Shown: in pieces, positions 22,913 to 35,393 of the stretch
Layout: every line of letters starts with the position of its first letter
Position numbering within the stretch: the first letter of the stretch is position 1
Assembly (NCBI GenBank): GCA_022036555.1
Contig: CM039124.1
Location: 49,666,785 to 49,730,784 of the forward strand
Source of the DNA: Microstegium vimineum
Taxonomy: Eukaryota > Streptophyta > Magnoliopsida > Poales > Poaceae
Reading direction: 5' to 3'
Length of the DNA: 64,000 nucleotides
The notes under the pieces: model-generated
What the model was told of the DNA's origin: nothing
Seen by the model: only the letters and a program-made list of their open reading frames with translations
The model's database searches: none
Program-made: the position numbers and the translations under genes

Positions 22913-25900
22913 ATGTCCCTCCGCAAGCGCCAGCGCTCGGCGAGCAGCTCCCGCCTCGCCGCCTTCTGCTCGCCGTCGTCTCCCCCGCCTCCCTCATTTA
23001 CTTCCAGCTCTCCCGACTCGCTTGCCTTCCCCAACGCCAACGTCTTCCTCCGCCTCCACCTCGACGCCTCCTCTCCCGACGACGTGGACGTCAGGGCCGA
23101 CACCGAATCCCACCTCTCCGCCGCCTCCTCCGGATCCTTCGTCGACCTGCACGTCTCGTCCGCCTCCCTCCTCCGCTCCCGCTACTTCGCCGCCCTCCTC
23201 TCCGACCGCTGGCCCACCGCCGCGAGTGGCCGTCTCTCCCTCGCGGTGGTGGCGCCCCCATCTTGCCCCCGCCCGTTCGACGCCCACATCGAGGTGCTCC
23301 GCCTCCTCCACACCCTCGATTTCGCGGGTGCCATCCGCTGCCCCGGCGATGCCCTCGACCTCCTCCCCGTCGCGCTCCTGCTCCTCTTCGACGCCTGCGT
23401 CGAGGCTTGCATCCGGTTCCTCGAGGCCGTGCCCTGGTCCGAGGATGAGGAGGCCCGCGTCATTGACCTGGCGCGGCTCCTCCCCGCCGATGAGGCAGCC
23501 GACCTGCTCGCCAGGGTGTCTCCTCCCCCAGTCGCCGCTGGTCCTTCGGCTGCGGGGATGGCCGCCAGGTCGCCCTCCGAGGCGATGCTGCACGGCCTGA
23601 TCCACTCGGCGATCCATGGTCACCCCGTCCACGCTGCCACCAAGGCGTTCGTAGCGATGCTCCTTAAGGACTACCCGTCGCGGGACTGCGTCCACAAGGT
23701 GCTCGACGAGGCATTTCAGTCGCGCCTTGGACACAGTCAAGGAGCTCATGGGGAAGTACGCAAGCCCAGACTTCAGGGTTGCGGTGGACAGTGATGAACG
23801 CGAGGCCATACAGAGGCTGAACCTGCAGTCTGCGGTGTTGAACGTGAAGCACCTGTATTGGCTAATCGAGAGGATGGTCGATCTGAGGGTGGCGGATAAT
23901 GCGGTGATGCTGTGGAGTGATCAGGCTGCCCTGGCTACTGATTTGAAGAAGTTGCTGAATGATGCAGACATGTGGCGGAACATGACGCCGGGCTTCCAAT
24001 GCTTGTGACCAGATGCACACTCAGGCTCACCAATTCAGTCATCACTGGGGAGACTCTGGTACCTCGGCAGGTTAGTTTGCTAACTGATAATCTTTCTACT
24101 GCAGCAACTTTATGCAAGCTGCATCTTGTGAAGGTAAATTATTAATGTACGATTCAGTTAGAACTTAGAAGAATGCTACCTGCGTGCGATTTCCTTTCGG
24201 CTGAAAAGCAGTTGATAATAGGTTGTATATGTCAACATAATACCATGCTCTGTTAGAATGGATTAACTTGCTGCAGCTTATAAGACTTGTTAATGGAATG
24301 CTCCATTATTATAAGCCAATGGCTTTGTTTTATGCATCTGTCCTCTTAATACAAAGTAGCACCTAATGTGTTCAATTGTTTATAGGTAAGCCTGAAAAGC
24401 CCAGACAGGACTTGTATAATTTGCATACCATTTTTGTCGATACATCTCCGTACAATGAAAATAGTTTCTATATTGTGCTGATACACTGTTTATATGTAAT
24501 GTATTTTGATTTGTCTGAGTATATTCTTTGAGAAGTTCTAGATTGATCCTTACTTGAGCCCTAGGGTTATTTGAGCTCCTGAATTGTAGTGGAATCTACT
24601 TCCACTTAATATAATGGATAGACAACAAGGTAGCTCAGATTTATTGGAGTACTCGCTCCAATTATAATAGTGCATCAGTGTGGACATCGACATGGCCACC
24701 GGCATACTGCATACCACTTTGACCACTAATTACTAGTACGATATATTGTAATCTTATCCTATTCTTTGTGGTTAATTTATTTTATTCAAGCAACATGTTG
24801 TGTGGTGATTCCATATAATTCATCATGCTATCAAGACCTCAGTGGGTATCTCTGTTGGTTGTGATATAAGAACTCCACAAGGTCTCTACCACATTCTTTG
24901 GTAATTAGGAGTTTGTAGTACTGACCCCTAAATCAGTTTTTTTCTGAGGTGTTTGCTAGTGTATCGAATCAGAGAGCAAAACTGCCTTTTATGAGTATTT
25001 ATTGATTAGCTTATGTCTTATTTATGGTCAGCAATCCGATTAATAGGTTGTGAACAACATTAATCAGTGACAGGTTGGACTGATGGAAGCGTCAATACTT
25101 AATGATCTATGATTGACGTGAGTTTCAGTGCTAAATTAACCAGTTATTAATGGTGTGGATTGCATTGTTATGTTTTGGTAACAGTGAACAACTGTACATG
25201 TGTTTTAAGTGGAAGTAACCAGTGCTAAATTAACCAGTGAACAACCTGTACATGTGTTTTAATGTTGACTTGGGATCTTGATTATCTATTTGCGTGAATA
25301 TATAGGAGCGATTCCAATAAGGAATGAATTTAAAGATATATAAATGTGATTATTTTTGGAGTTATTGATGGTCAAGAGCTGAAAGAAGATAAAGGTATCT
25401 TTCAAATGGATGGTAGGAATTAAACATGAATCTGAATTGAATTCAGACCAAAAGGTTTATGCTACATGCAAAAAAGAGAAAAGAGAAATAAAGAAAAGAT
25501 TTAATCTAGTACCTGATTTCAGAGATAAGAGGGTCAGGATTGTTGAATACTTTAATAATTTATTATTGCTTTACTTAAGTAGTCTGATGAGATAAATTGG
25601 CCTAATTTGGTTCAGTAGAGTTGGTCTAAAAACACTTGGCCACATTGTGGGCCAACTATTAGTGGTTTGCTGTGTGAGCCCTTGGTCGCTTTGTGTGCTC
25701 ATTCATCTCTTATCCAATTGCTAATTCTAAAAACAAAGCGTTGGTTAATCTTTCTTATTCTCTTTCGGTTCCTTATGTTTTTACTAATAGAAACAGTTCA
25801 GACCTTGCTCATACAATCATTGGGACTACTATGCTTAATCTTTGTCCTCCCTAGAGAAAGTAAACAAGATGATACAACTGAATAAAATCTTACTGAATAT

Positions 25901-26969
25901 TTTTGCTAGATCGGCCAGCAAACTAAAATGCTCAGATCTGCTTTCAGATTTGTCAGCAAGGCTACATCACTGCCAATCTCTAAAAAGAAACACCACCACA
26001 TTTTTGTCATCATAAAATCTAATTGTTACATGAAAGCCCCAAATAATTATATCCAAAGACATGCTTGATGGTCTTCCCCAATGAAGGCTTTCCCAGAATT
26101 ATGCATTCTCCAATTCTCCGTGGTTGCCCTTTTTGTTACATGACCTAATATCTACATCATGTTTGCCAGTAAATGAAGCAGCATGTAGCTGCAGGTTTGT
26201 ACTTTGCTGAAGAGGCTACTCTGTAGGTTTCTACCAAAAAAACGTTCATTGTACGCTTTGCTAAAATTACAGAGTTTGTAACTGGTTTGAGGAAGGCACA
26301 TAATTTTTTTTTATGAATAACTAATGAGTCTTTGATTTATTGTTACCAGTACTATATGCTAAATATGACAGTTCAAATTGTTGAACTGGATCTTTATATA
26401 TTTGTCACGTCGTGCTCCAGTAAGTATTCATCCATATGGTTTATACTTATTTCTTAATAGAAAATTCTCTTTCCAGTTCTATTCCACCTGTGCATCTGCG
26501 GTTTATGTATCTACTGACTGCTGTTTCCTTTGAGCAATGCAGCAAGCTTTGCACTTTGTTATCTTATTCTTGTCAAATGGAACCTGCTATCTCAATTCTT
26601 CGATTGCATTTGAATATTGCAAGCCTCTTGATAATAAGCTTATGTAGTTGTGTTTCTCTGTGTATCTGAGACTGTTGTACATGTGTTTTCATCAGGTGAG
26701 GATGATGCTCGTCAAAAGCTGGCTCCCTGTCCTAAACGTCTGCCGGGACATTGTTCAACCAATGCACTTCCAGAAATCAACCAACTGCCAAGAGCTGGAG
26801 GCGGCGTTTCTTCAGATCATCTCCACCTTGCCTGTCCCGAAGCGCAGGAGATGCTGCAGCAGTGCCTGGGGTTCTCGACCCGCAATGTCGACGACTGCCG
26901 CATCTGGTCGCCGCGTTCAAGACGTGGTTCCGGCGCGCTGGCCGGGCTCCTCTGAGCGGGGAAAACTGA
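22913..26969 (+). CDS. BTB/POZ domain protein, At1g63850-like, frame interrupted by four 1-bp indels
   Basis: Two exons, 22913-24070 and 26696-26969, with a 2.6-kb GT-AG intron. If the indels are ignored the product is about 477 aa. BTB proteins usually act as adaptors of CUL3 ubiquitin ligases; this branch also has a BACK-like C-terminal half. Visible parts are a basic/Ser-Pro-rich N-terminus, the BTB fold around FVDLHVSSASLLRSRYFAALLSDRW (about 82-106), and conserved C-terminal blocks EAIQRLNLQSAVLNVKHLYW and VRMMLVKSWLPVLNVCRDIV. Indels are one extra base near 23727 and one missing base near 23994, 26839 and 26899; the first two compensate. Strong conservation on both sides of each suggests sequence error or very recent decay. 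Confidence 0.8.
24071..26695 (+). other. long intron of the BTB gene
   Basis: Begins GTTAGT and ends TTTTCATCAG. It contains a local direct repeat at about 25131-25264 ('taaattaaccagt', 'gtacatgtgttttaa'). No other gene seen inside. Confidence 0.75.
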
Positions 26970-27360
26970 GACATGAGCGAATGTCTGTATCGCCCAATCA
27001 GTGCGTGTGTCGCTGTGTATTCTCACATGTAGTAGTCAGTACCTATATATTATCCTCTGGATTTGGTATAGTGCTTGCGTCTCTGTTTTTTTTTTGTCAA
27101 GATTGTCTGTATATATAGTCTGTCGTTTGTGCACTTAACTGTCCCTACTCGTATTAGCTAATAACCAAGGTTATGCCGCTTGTTTTAACTCTAATAATGA
27201 TGTCTGCGTATGTGTTTTTCACTCAATGTGCAGTGTTTGATGGCTGCAGTAATATTTCTAGAGTACGGCACGTCGGTACTGGTGGTGAAATTTGCTCTCT
27301 ACAAAGTTATAAGTTGTTTTCGTAAAAAAAAAAAAAGTTAAGTTGTGAAATACAGTAGGT
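26970..27360. other. 3' flank of the BTB gene
   Basis: Probable 3' UTR followed by intergenic DNA. No gene. Confidence 0.4.
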
Positions 27361-27590
27361 CCTGGCTAGTTCCCTTCAAAATTCCAAATTTCCTGTCACA
27401 TTGAATTTTGAACGCATGCATGTAGTATTAAATATAGATAAAAACTATAACTAATTATACAGTTCATCTGTAATTTATGAGACAAATCTTTTGAATCTAG
27501 TTACTTCATGATTGAACAATAATTACCACATACAAACAAAAGTGTTATAGTATCAAAATTCCAAATTCTTTTGGATCTAAACAAGGCCTA
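27361..27590. repeat. MITE, relative of 18170-18412 in opposite orientation
   Basis: Left part 'aaaattccaaatttcctgtcac' and right end 'tttggatctaaacaaggcc' with interior 'ctaattatacagttcatctg'. The interior matches the reverse complement of the 18.2-kb MITE. Confidence 0.75.
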
Positions 27591-28121
27591 AGTGAAGAAG
27601 ATAAGTCGAATTTTTCTGATTTTTTGGACACAAGATATCGAAGAAAGATGATGCAACAAATCAAACCCCGGCGCACCACAAGATTTTTTTTGTAAGGATA
27701 AGCAGCACCATTAAAAAGAGCATAAATATTTGTGGTAACTCTTAGGCTCTTTAGTGGCAAATATCTCCCTGGTCCTGGTCTCCTGGAGCATGAGTACCAG
27801 GAAAGCTGAAAGCTAAACGTGTCGCCGCCCTCATCGAAAGCTGAAAGCTGAACGTGGCGTCGCCCTCATTGCCTTGCATTTGTAGAAGATCATTACGGAG
27901 TACATTGTTATCGTACAGCGCAACAGGCATGACAGGTTTGTCCTCGTCATTTATGTCCGTGCATTGACATTGCAAAACTCACACCACAACGAAAACAAGG
28001 AAAATGGAAGGAAAAAGAAAGGAGAGAATGAAGAAACCAACACATGGGTCAGAAACGCGTCATGACTAAACAGTTTTACTTTGACGGACGAGGAGACTGC
28101 GAAGATGATGGCCTCGGCGCA
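27591..28121. other. intergenic DNA and 3' flank of the minus-strand gene
   Basis: Contains a short direct repeat ('gaaagctgaaagct[a/g]aacgtg', about 27803 and 27837). No gene supported. Confidence 0.45.
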
Positions 28122-28744
28122 CTAGTAGAAGCCCTGCACGGGCCACCGGCGGTCGGGGTCCGGCAGCCAGGACGACCGCTTCTTCTTCTTCTTCTTGTCC
28201 ATCTTCCCTTCCTCGCCGCCGCCGCCGTCCTCGCCGTCCTCAGAGCTCCTGGAGTCGCCGTCAGACGACCCGGCGCCGCACCCACCGGCCCCGACCCCAG
28301 CTGCGCCGCCCGACTTGTTCCTTGACCGCACGTACTCGATCAGCCTCCACGCCGCCGGCTTCTGCTGCTGCGGCGGCACGGGTGGCGGCGGAGGCGGCAG
28401 TGGCGCGGACGCCGCCCCCTGCGCCTTCTTCTGCCGCTCCTCCTCCTCCTCCTCTACAGCCAGGAGCAGAGCCGGATGAGACGGGTTGTTCTTGGCGTCG
28501 TCGTCGTGGAGGGGCGCTGACTGGGACAGGCGCTCGTAGTCCGGCAGCGGCACGGTCTCCTCCACCGCGCCGTCCCGTCACCGCCGACGCAGTCCATGAG
28601 CAGCAGGTGCTGGTGCTGGTGGCTGCCGCCGGAAGTCCGCTTCCGCCGCCGCGCGCCAAGCCTGGAGCCTGGCCTGCCGCTGCTGCTGCTGGCGTACCGG
28701 CCCTGCCCCTCCTCCTCCTCGTCCGAGTGATCCAGGACCTCCAT
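28122..28744 (-). CDS. plant protein of unknown function, C-terminal SSWLPDPDRRWPVQG motif; one frameshift
   Basis: Single exon on the minus strand, ATG at 28744 (MEVLDHSDEEEEG) to a stop at 28122. It gives 207 aa if one missing base near 28570 is allowed for. The protein is hydrophilic: acidic N-terminus, basic stretch GARRRKR, an acidic Glu run, a Pro-rich segment, the conserved-looking WRLIEYVRSRNKS, a Gly/Ser/Asp-rich segment, a lysine run, then SSWLPDPDRRWPVQGFY at the end. The two motifs recur in plant proteins I cannot name. No signal peptide or membrane segment. Without correction the second half (residues after about 58) is out of frame with the start. Confidence 0.65.
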
Positions 28745-29440
28745 ATTTAATGAGGAGCCTCCTTGGCCTTGGTGGCGCCACAAACCATGCAAGAGCAAAA
28801 CCCCTCTCTCGTTGCTCGTTGGGAGGCTAAAAATCCTTTGCAATTGCAAGTGCCCTGGCGGTGGCGGCCTGGGGATCCTCTCTCTCTCTCTACTCGTTGA
28901 GACTTGGGAGCATAAATGATAAATCCTCTGCAAGCGCGATGGCCTATGGGTACGCTACGCGACTCCCAACTCCCAAAGGGACGCAGAAACTAGCAACAGG
29001 AAAACAATGGATATTCTTCAGAGGAAAAGTTTGACGAGTAGTGCTGCAGTCCGGCCCGGCTGATCGCGTCGAATCTGAGCTGGTGGTTGACTTGGAGGAA
29101 GGTGTGCGGTGCCCTGGACGACGGGTGGGTCCTACCGTACAGTGAGAGAATACGTACGGTTAGATGCGTTCTTTCTTCTTTTTTTTTTTCGCGCGAGAAG
29201 AAACGTACGCGCGTCGAGGCGATCATGCCTGGCGCCGCCGCGTCCGTGGATTTTTTGACGGTTTCGTTGGATTGGAGGCACAATTTGCGAAATTTTCTCG
29301 GGCTCGGAAAAGCTCCATTCTCCTGTCAAAAAAAAAACCCCTCCAATCTTGTCGTTCCGCGCGCGAAGATCTTGGTACTGCCATTTTCCTCGAGCAGGAG
29401 CCCTAAATTCACTCAGATGCACGATATTTGACCCCACTAT
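28745..29440. other. upstream flank of the minus-strand gene, no gene seen
   Basis: Contains a (CT)n run at about 28876-28892, likely 5' UTR or promoter of the minus-strand gene. 29000-29420 is mixed, with no supported exon. Confidence 0.4.
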
Positions 29441-29640
29441 TGATTTGTCTCTTGATAGACTCTATGAGTCTTAAACCTATTTATTACTTCGAATGAAAGA
29501 TTTGGAGTCTTATTTTTTCATCCTCTCTCTTCAATAAATATGTCGTCACATCAGCAAAATACGATAAATAAGTGATAATAAATAGTCTTGGACTCTATGA
29601 TAGAGTCTTGTATTCAGATTGCTCTAAAGATGCCGTGCAG
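29441..29640. repeat. MITE-like segment
   Basis: Contains 'gatagactctatgagtc' near the left and 'gactctatgatagagtc' near the right as imperfect inverted ends, with 'gtcgtcacatcagcaaaata' inside, related to the 9201-9455 repeat. Confidence 0.5.
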
Positions 29641-30530
29641 AGTGATCACGGATAAGGGATATTCAGAGCTTAGGACCAGTGTAAAAGAGTGGATGGAGCT
29701 GAAATCTTAGCTACAAATTTGCTATTCACAGAATCAGAGGGCGTTCTTCATTGGTAACTATCCCCGGGTGAAGGTGCATGCAGAGCCAGACATATATAAA
29801 TACATTTTATATATGTATTTAGTATTAATTAACTCACAAGTCATAACATTGGATCTAGGACTAGATAGAACTTCTCGAATGCCAAATTGGATTTTGCATA
29901 CTGACCTTGGTCCCTTAAAATGCATCGTCGTGCTAAACACCACTCCATTACGACCATTGATGGGCCCATGTTGCAGGCAAGCTGCGCAAATTTATTTTTC
30001 AAAAGTAGTGCCCCCAATTTCAAAAAGATTCCTCCTTAAAGGGAAAAAAATCAACATTTGAAAACTTTGGTAATCCGAAAGTCCCTGACAATTGAAATTC
30101 TGCACCTGTGCTCACGGATCAAATTCTGCGTTAGTGCCCGCGAATTGAGTTGTATACAAGTTTGATCGCCTACATCAACAAAGGTTCTGTAGAAATGCCT
30201 AATGAGCAGAGCTACAAAGGCTGCTAGTGCGCCGACTCCTGACTTGCTTCTGATATAATTGTTTCCGGTAGGGTACTGTAGTCGGACTAATCTCTTTTTC
30301 TTTCTTTAATCTTTTTCTTTTTCCTTTTTTTTTTCTCTTTTTTCTTCTCTATCGACTCTTAGAACAAGAGATGATTTAGAGAGAGATCAGCCCTCCTTTA
30401 GAGTCGCCCCTATCTGTGCTTGTTTGGACTAAACTATTCATGTAGTTGACATTCGTCTGTGTATATACGATTAGTTTGTAAATCCTATTGTAGTATACGT
30501 GTGGCGTGTTCTGAAAAAATAACGGTAATG
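29641..30530. other. intergenic DNA
   Basis: AT-rich, with a pyrimidine-rich tract at 30291-30360. No gene supported. Confidence 0.4.
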
Positions 30531-31790
30531 CTACCTTGAGAGCGTTCGAAGCGTGGAACACACGCGTCGGGAGCCCACTGGGCCGCGCCCACCGCGCGCG
30601 CGACGCGCACACACCCGGCCACACCCGGCCATTTCTTCATCCGCCCGTCTTCTTCTCCCCTTCTTCTCTCCAGCCGGGCCCGCGCGCCTCCCCTCTCATC
30701 GAGCTCGCCGCCGCCGCACCCGCTCGCGCCTCGCCGAACTCGACGCGCGCTCGCGCCCCCCTCTCGTGCTGGCTCCCTCTCTTCCCCTCGCGCCCCCTTT
30801 TCTCCTCCATCTCCGACTCGGCAACCTAGGGTTCCGGCGAGGGGGCGGCGGCGGTCCTCCGGGCCGGATCCGACCATGGCGGCCGCGGATCCGACTGGGC
30901 GACAGGGGATCCGGGCGGATCCGCGCCGGTGGGCCTCTCTTCTCTTCCGTTGAGCCGCGCGCCTCCCCTTCCTTCCGCGCCGGAGTTGAGGACGACGGTG
31001 GCGGTTACCGGTGATCTGCGGAGCCTTCCTCGACGGTGGTAGGTGAGTCTCGGAGCCGACCTCTGCTTCTTCTTCTCCACACCCTCCTCCTGCTCCTCCT
31101 CGCACCTCGTCCTCCTTCTACTCTCTCTGGGTCTGGATCTGATTTTCCCCCTTGTTTCTTTTTTCTCATTTTTTGTGTTTCAATTTCGTTGCCCTCGTTG
31201 TTTCTGGGTGTTTGATATTTTGTTTCAGATGTTTCTTTCTCTTAATGGTTTTTTTTTCAGTTTTGTTTCAATGTTTCGTTCCTCTTGTTTCTTTTTTTTC
31301 TTAGGTTTTGTTTTAGATGTTTTGCTCTCTTATAACTTTTGTTTCATAGATTTTGGTGGCCATGTGTATGTTTCTAACTGCATTTTCGGTTTGTTTCAAC
31401 TGCATTTTAAATTTTGTTTCAGTTATTTTTCTAAGTTTGTTTCATTTTCTTTTTACTCTCTGTTTCAATTTCATTTTTTAGTTTGTTTCATTTTCTTTTT
31501 CTCTCTGTTTCAATTTCATTTTTCAGTTTGTTTCCTTTTGTTTTGTTTTCAGATGCTCGGCGGCTATGTTGGCGTCGCCGATGGTCGGTCACGGTAGGAG
31601 CCTCGTAGTGGTTGTGCGCGGCGGCGGGGTGGCGTATGTGTCGTGGGGTGTGTCACGGCCGGGCGCGTTCCCGTGTGCGTGTGTGCCGTGCGGTGTGTGT
31701 GTGCGTGTGTGTCCCACGCGGGGGGCGGCGTGTGTGTCATGGGCTGGGCCGGTCCGTTCTATCGTAGAACGTTCGTGCGGCAGCACGACC
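30531..31790 (+). other. GC-rich exon-like block, T-rich intron-like block, GC-rich block
   Basis: 30531-31040 is very GC-rich and could be a first exon. At 31042 GTGAGTCTCG fits a splice donor. 31140-31550 is extremely T-rich and contains a 46-bp-type tandem repeat ('gtttgtttcattttctttttctctctg', 'tttcaatttcattttt') ending TTTTCAG at 31552. 31553-31790 is again GC-rich. This looks like exon-intron-exon of a transcribed but weakly coding unit. I recognise no protein domain in any frame. It could be the 5' end of a lost gene or transposon-captured sequence. Confidence 0.35.
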
Positions 31791-31794
31791 CAAA

Positions 31795-31990
31795 AAATAA
31801 ATCTAAATGCTTTTTATAAAAAGTATTAAAAGTTTGATGGATATATATAAAGATATTAACGTTTATGCCACAAAATAGATATACTATAAAAACACATCTC
31901 ATAACAAAATTAATAATATAATGTCGATATTATAAACATTGGTATTTTTATAAATATGTATATGTATATAATTAGTCAAATTTTATAAGA
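31795..31990. repeat. degenerate Stowaway-like MITE
   Basis: AT-rich interior ('ataaagatattaacgtttatg', 'cataacaaaattaata', 'ataattagtcaaa') typical of mariner-type MITEs. Terminal repeats not clear. Confidence 0.4.
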
Positions 31991-32287
31991 TATTGTGAGT
32001 TGTGAGCGCACGCATGACGCATGTTCTTACCGGTGGAGACGGCGGAAAAAAACAATCTCTGCCGCCGCCCATTCCACTGCAGCCTGCAGCCGCCCTGTTC
32101 CTTATCTGACGTCGATCGCACTCGTAGTATAGATCTCGCGGCCTCGGTGAGTCGGTGGTGCAAGTGCAATGCAAGTCAGCGGAGGCGAAGCGACATCAAG
32201 AGCGCCGTCCCGTCCACCAAAGCGATAGAAAACGATCGATCCGTGCAATTCTAGAAGCCCCGCCCCTCTCTGCCTCTCCCATCACAA

Positions 32288-32303
32288 GTGCGTTGATTCC
32301 TGC
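32288..32303 (+). promoter_or_regulatory. promoter block shared by SEC14 copies A and B
   Basis: GTGCGTTGATTCCTGC occurs here and again, identical, at 37833-37848, in both cases about 190-240 nt before the donor of the non-coding first exon. In copy C only a weaker relative ('cacattgattgaagcg', about 42469) is seen. Confidence 0.5.
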
Positions 32304-32329
32304 TCCCACGGCCACGAGAGGAGAGGGAC

Positions 32330-32479
32330 AAAGAAAAATTCCCAGTCCAACTCGTTTTTCTTCGTCTTTCCTTCCCCGTCGCCGGCGCCGGCCACATGGC
32401 TAGTCGTCTTTCCGCCATTGCGTGACAGACTCGCAGGTTCCTGGACTGTGGCCGGCCTCAGCTGCTGCTTATCCTGCTG
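32330..32479 (+). other. non-coding first exon of SEC14-like copy A
   Basis: The block with 'ccagtccaactcg' and 'cgccggcgccggcc' matches the 5' region of copy B. It ends before the donor CTG|GTATGGAGC at 32480. The corresponding 5'-UTR intron runs to the acceptor at 33899. The left end is approximate. Confidence 0.6.
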
Positions 32480-33928
32480 GTATGGAGCCTTTCTCGATCC
32501 CCCTCTTCTGTTCCTCCTTTCTTGTTGTCTGCCTCCCTCTATGGCAAACTGGTCTTGTTCTCTGCTGTGCTTGTTTTTGGTTCCTTTGGTCTTGGAAGAT
32601 AAGAGATTTGTCTATTTCCTTGTGGTCGCCAATCTAATAATAGTAAAGCCCTTGTTCTGGGTTGTTCTGGGACAATACTGCTTCTCTGTACTCTTCCTTG
32701 ATATGAGAATTAAGATTTGTCTTTTGAGCAAGACACCGAGATCTTGATGCCTACCTCTACCTGTACTCCTGTATGTAGAAATCATGTTCTTGTTGGTATA
32801 GTTTCGGCTTTGGCAGATGTGTTATTTCCTCTTCGGATGATCTTGTTGACAGACAACAAGTGCCTACTCCTCCAAAGTAGGCAAGTAGCAACCCGGCCAT
32901 TCAATAGGTTCTTTCCGTTTATTATGGAACAAGGACTTCCTTTTAGCAGCCCCATATAAATGTAGGAGTAGCCCAGTAGGTTCCTATCAGCAAACAGAAA
33001 AAAAAAATACATGGACATGCCCTCAAAAGGGGCCAGGTACTTGTTCAGTTCCATTTTCCAACTGGATGCCAGGTCCCGTGAATTACTTGTTTTTACATGT
33101 TTTTTTGTCTACTATTATACGCCCAGTTCGCTTGGCTTATCAGCCGGTTTATCAATTACTGAAACAGTGTTTTCCTCTCATAACAAAACAGCTAAAAACA
33201 GTATCAACCACCGAAACGATCACCCAAGTAGTAAAGGCATGTAAAGACTATGGCCTACAGAATAATAAAACCAATCAATGATGATACAGTGCACCCAAAG
33301 GGGAAGATGTCCTTTCTGTTCTTTGGAAAGAAACCATCAAACACGTCAGTGTGAGTGTATGCAGAAATGGAGCCCTAATCCTGAATGTAGTCTACAACTA
33401 ATTCTGTATCTGTTTTCAAAGTATATAAACCATTCAGTCTCCATGAAAATGCCCTGAAAACAGAGTATTGCTCTATGAACCAGTTATATGTAAAATTCAG
33501 GAACCCTGAAATTTACATATATGATCAAGTAAAATCCCATTCAAGTAGCATGCTTTGTAATTGGCATCAGGACCGCATTTACGGTTATGTTGTCTTTTAA
33601 GTACAAATCCACATTTATGACAATGCGAGTGTGAACGCAGAAATGGAGCCCAAACCCGGATTTAGTCTACAATTAATTCTGTATCCTTTTTTTTTCAAAG
33701 TATATAAACCATTCAGTCTCCATGAAAATGTCCTAAAAACAAAGTATTGCTCAATGAATGTTTACATATATGATTGGCACCAGTACCATGTTTTGTAATT
33801 GGCACCAGTACTGCGTTTATGTTTATGTTTATCTTTTGAAACAAATCCGGTGTGTGGTTTACTGCCAATTCTTTCACGATATGGCACCATCCATTTTAGG
33901 TTGAGCATCGTTGGGAGTGGAAGAAATC

Positions 33929-35393
33929 ATGTTTAGGAGAAAGCATGCCACTCATTTCGATTCTAACGATGCTGGTCACCGAAAAGCAAAGGTAATCTTG
34001 AAAGCTGTCATTTTATTGGATTTTTTTTTAAAAAAAATACAGTTTCCAATCGCGGCATTTTTTTTTGTCCATTTCTGACACAATAATCCCGGAGCGAGCA
34101 GATTGCTGAACTGAAATCTGCACTTGAGCCTTTGTCTGGCCGTGGTGAGAAGTACTGCAGCGAAGCATGCTTAAAAAGATATCTAGAAGCCCGTGACTGG
34201 AATGTTGCCAAGTCCAGAAAAATGTTGGAAGACAGTCTCAAATGGAGGGCAGCTTACAGACCAGAAGATATACCCTGGGTAAATCCGTACTTTTAATCTT
34301 TACCTTGCGTGTATTCCTCATTCCTCAAGTTATTTTGGTATCTGAATCCCGATAACGTGACTAAACATCATTGCTACTGCATTTTAGCCTCAAGTTTCTG
34401 TTGAAGGGGAAACAGGTAAAATGTACAGGGCAAGTTTTCGAGACAGAGAGGGGAGAACTGTTGTCGTTATGAGACCAGCAAAGCAGGCAATAACTCCTTG
34501 AGTGTCTTTTCTTTCTGAAAACCGTTGCTCTCTGAAAGGCTGTAATTAAGATTTGTTCAGAGTTCATCTGTATACTGTTTTCAAATTTCAGAATACATCA
34601 TCCCATGAAGGACACATACGGTTCCTTGTATACTCTTTGGAGAATGCAATTCTCAGCCTGCCTGAAGGTCAAGAGAAAATGATCTGGCTGATCGACTTCA
34701 CAGGATGGACAATGGCAAATGCTGTGCCCATAAAGACTGCCCGAGAAACTATAAACATCCTGCAAAATCATTATCCTGAGAGGCTGGCCATTGCACTTCT
34801 ATTCAATCCCCCAAAAGTATTCGAAGCGTTTTGGAAGGTAAAGTCTGTCGGCCTTCCCCAATGTTTGGATTTTTAGGCAACAATCTAAAACAATCAACTT
34901 GTATAATTAAAAGGACAACTCACAAGTTTTTTTCTAATAGCCAAACAATAGCAAAATTACATGTTGCCTAAACAACAACAGGACCTAAGATATAGTCATA
35001 TAGGAGAAGTGGTTATTGTTCAAAATATACAAATTCAAAAACAAATTTTAGAGAAAAAGTGTTGATGTTTCTCTTTGCAACATAAATTTCTTTCAGGCTG
35101 TCAAATATTTCCTTGACCCGAGGACGATCGAGAAGGTGAAGTTTGTTTACCCGAAGGATGAAGAGAGCATGAAGGTTATCTACAAGTACATTGACCCGGA
35201 AGTCCTTCCTACTGAGTTTGGGGGCAAGAGCAGTGTGGTTTACAACCATGAAGAATACTCTGAGTTGATGACCAAAGATGACATGAAAATATCCAGCTTT
35301 TGGGCAGCGGATGCTCAGACTGACCATGTTAATCATGTCATCGATGGGACCTTGGCCCCTGAGGTTACACCTGTTGTCACTGCTAATTGCTGA
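33929..35393 (+). CDS. SEC14-like (CRAL-TRIO) phosphatidylinositol-transfer family protein, copy A
   Basis: Five coding exons: 33929-33991, 34102-34278, 34388-34486, 34592-34837 and 35097-35393, giving 293 aa with an intact frame. The family binds and exchanges phospholipids at membranes; the substrate of this member is unknown. The N-terminal helices (ELKSALEPLSGRGEKYCSEA, then RYLEARDWNVAKSRKMLEDS) form the CRAL-TRIO N domain. The lipid-binding domain includes WLIDFTGW, ILQNHYPERLAIALLFNPP and LPTEFGGKSSVVYNHEEY. Intron 3 uses a GC donor (CAG|GCAATA). The ATG follows a 5'-UTR intron acceptor at 33899. Copy A is the first of three tandem paralogs; exon lengths 63, 177, 99 and 246 are identical in B. 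Confidence 0.92.

Noticed and set aside
22994..23809. 271-codon minus-strand open frame in the BTB exon
   Set aside because: Shadow of GC-rich coding sequence on the other strand.
31043..31597. 184-codon Phe-rich open frame
   Set aside because: Arises from T-rich tandem repeats bounded by splice-like signals; composition is not that of a real protein.
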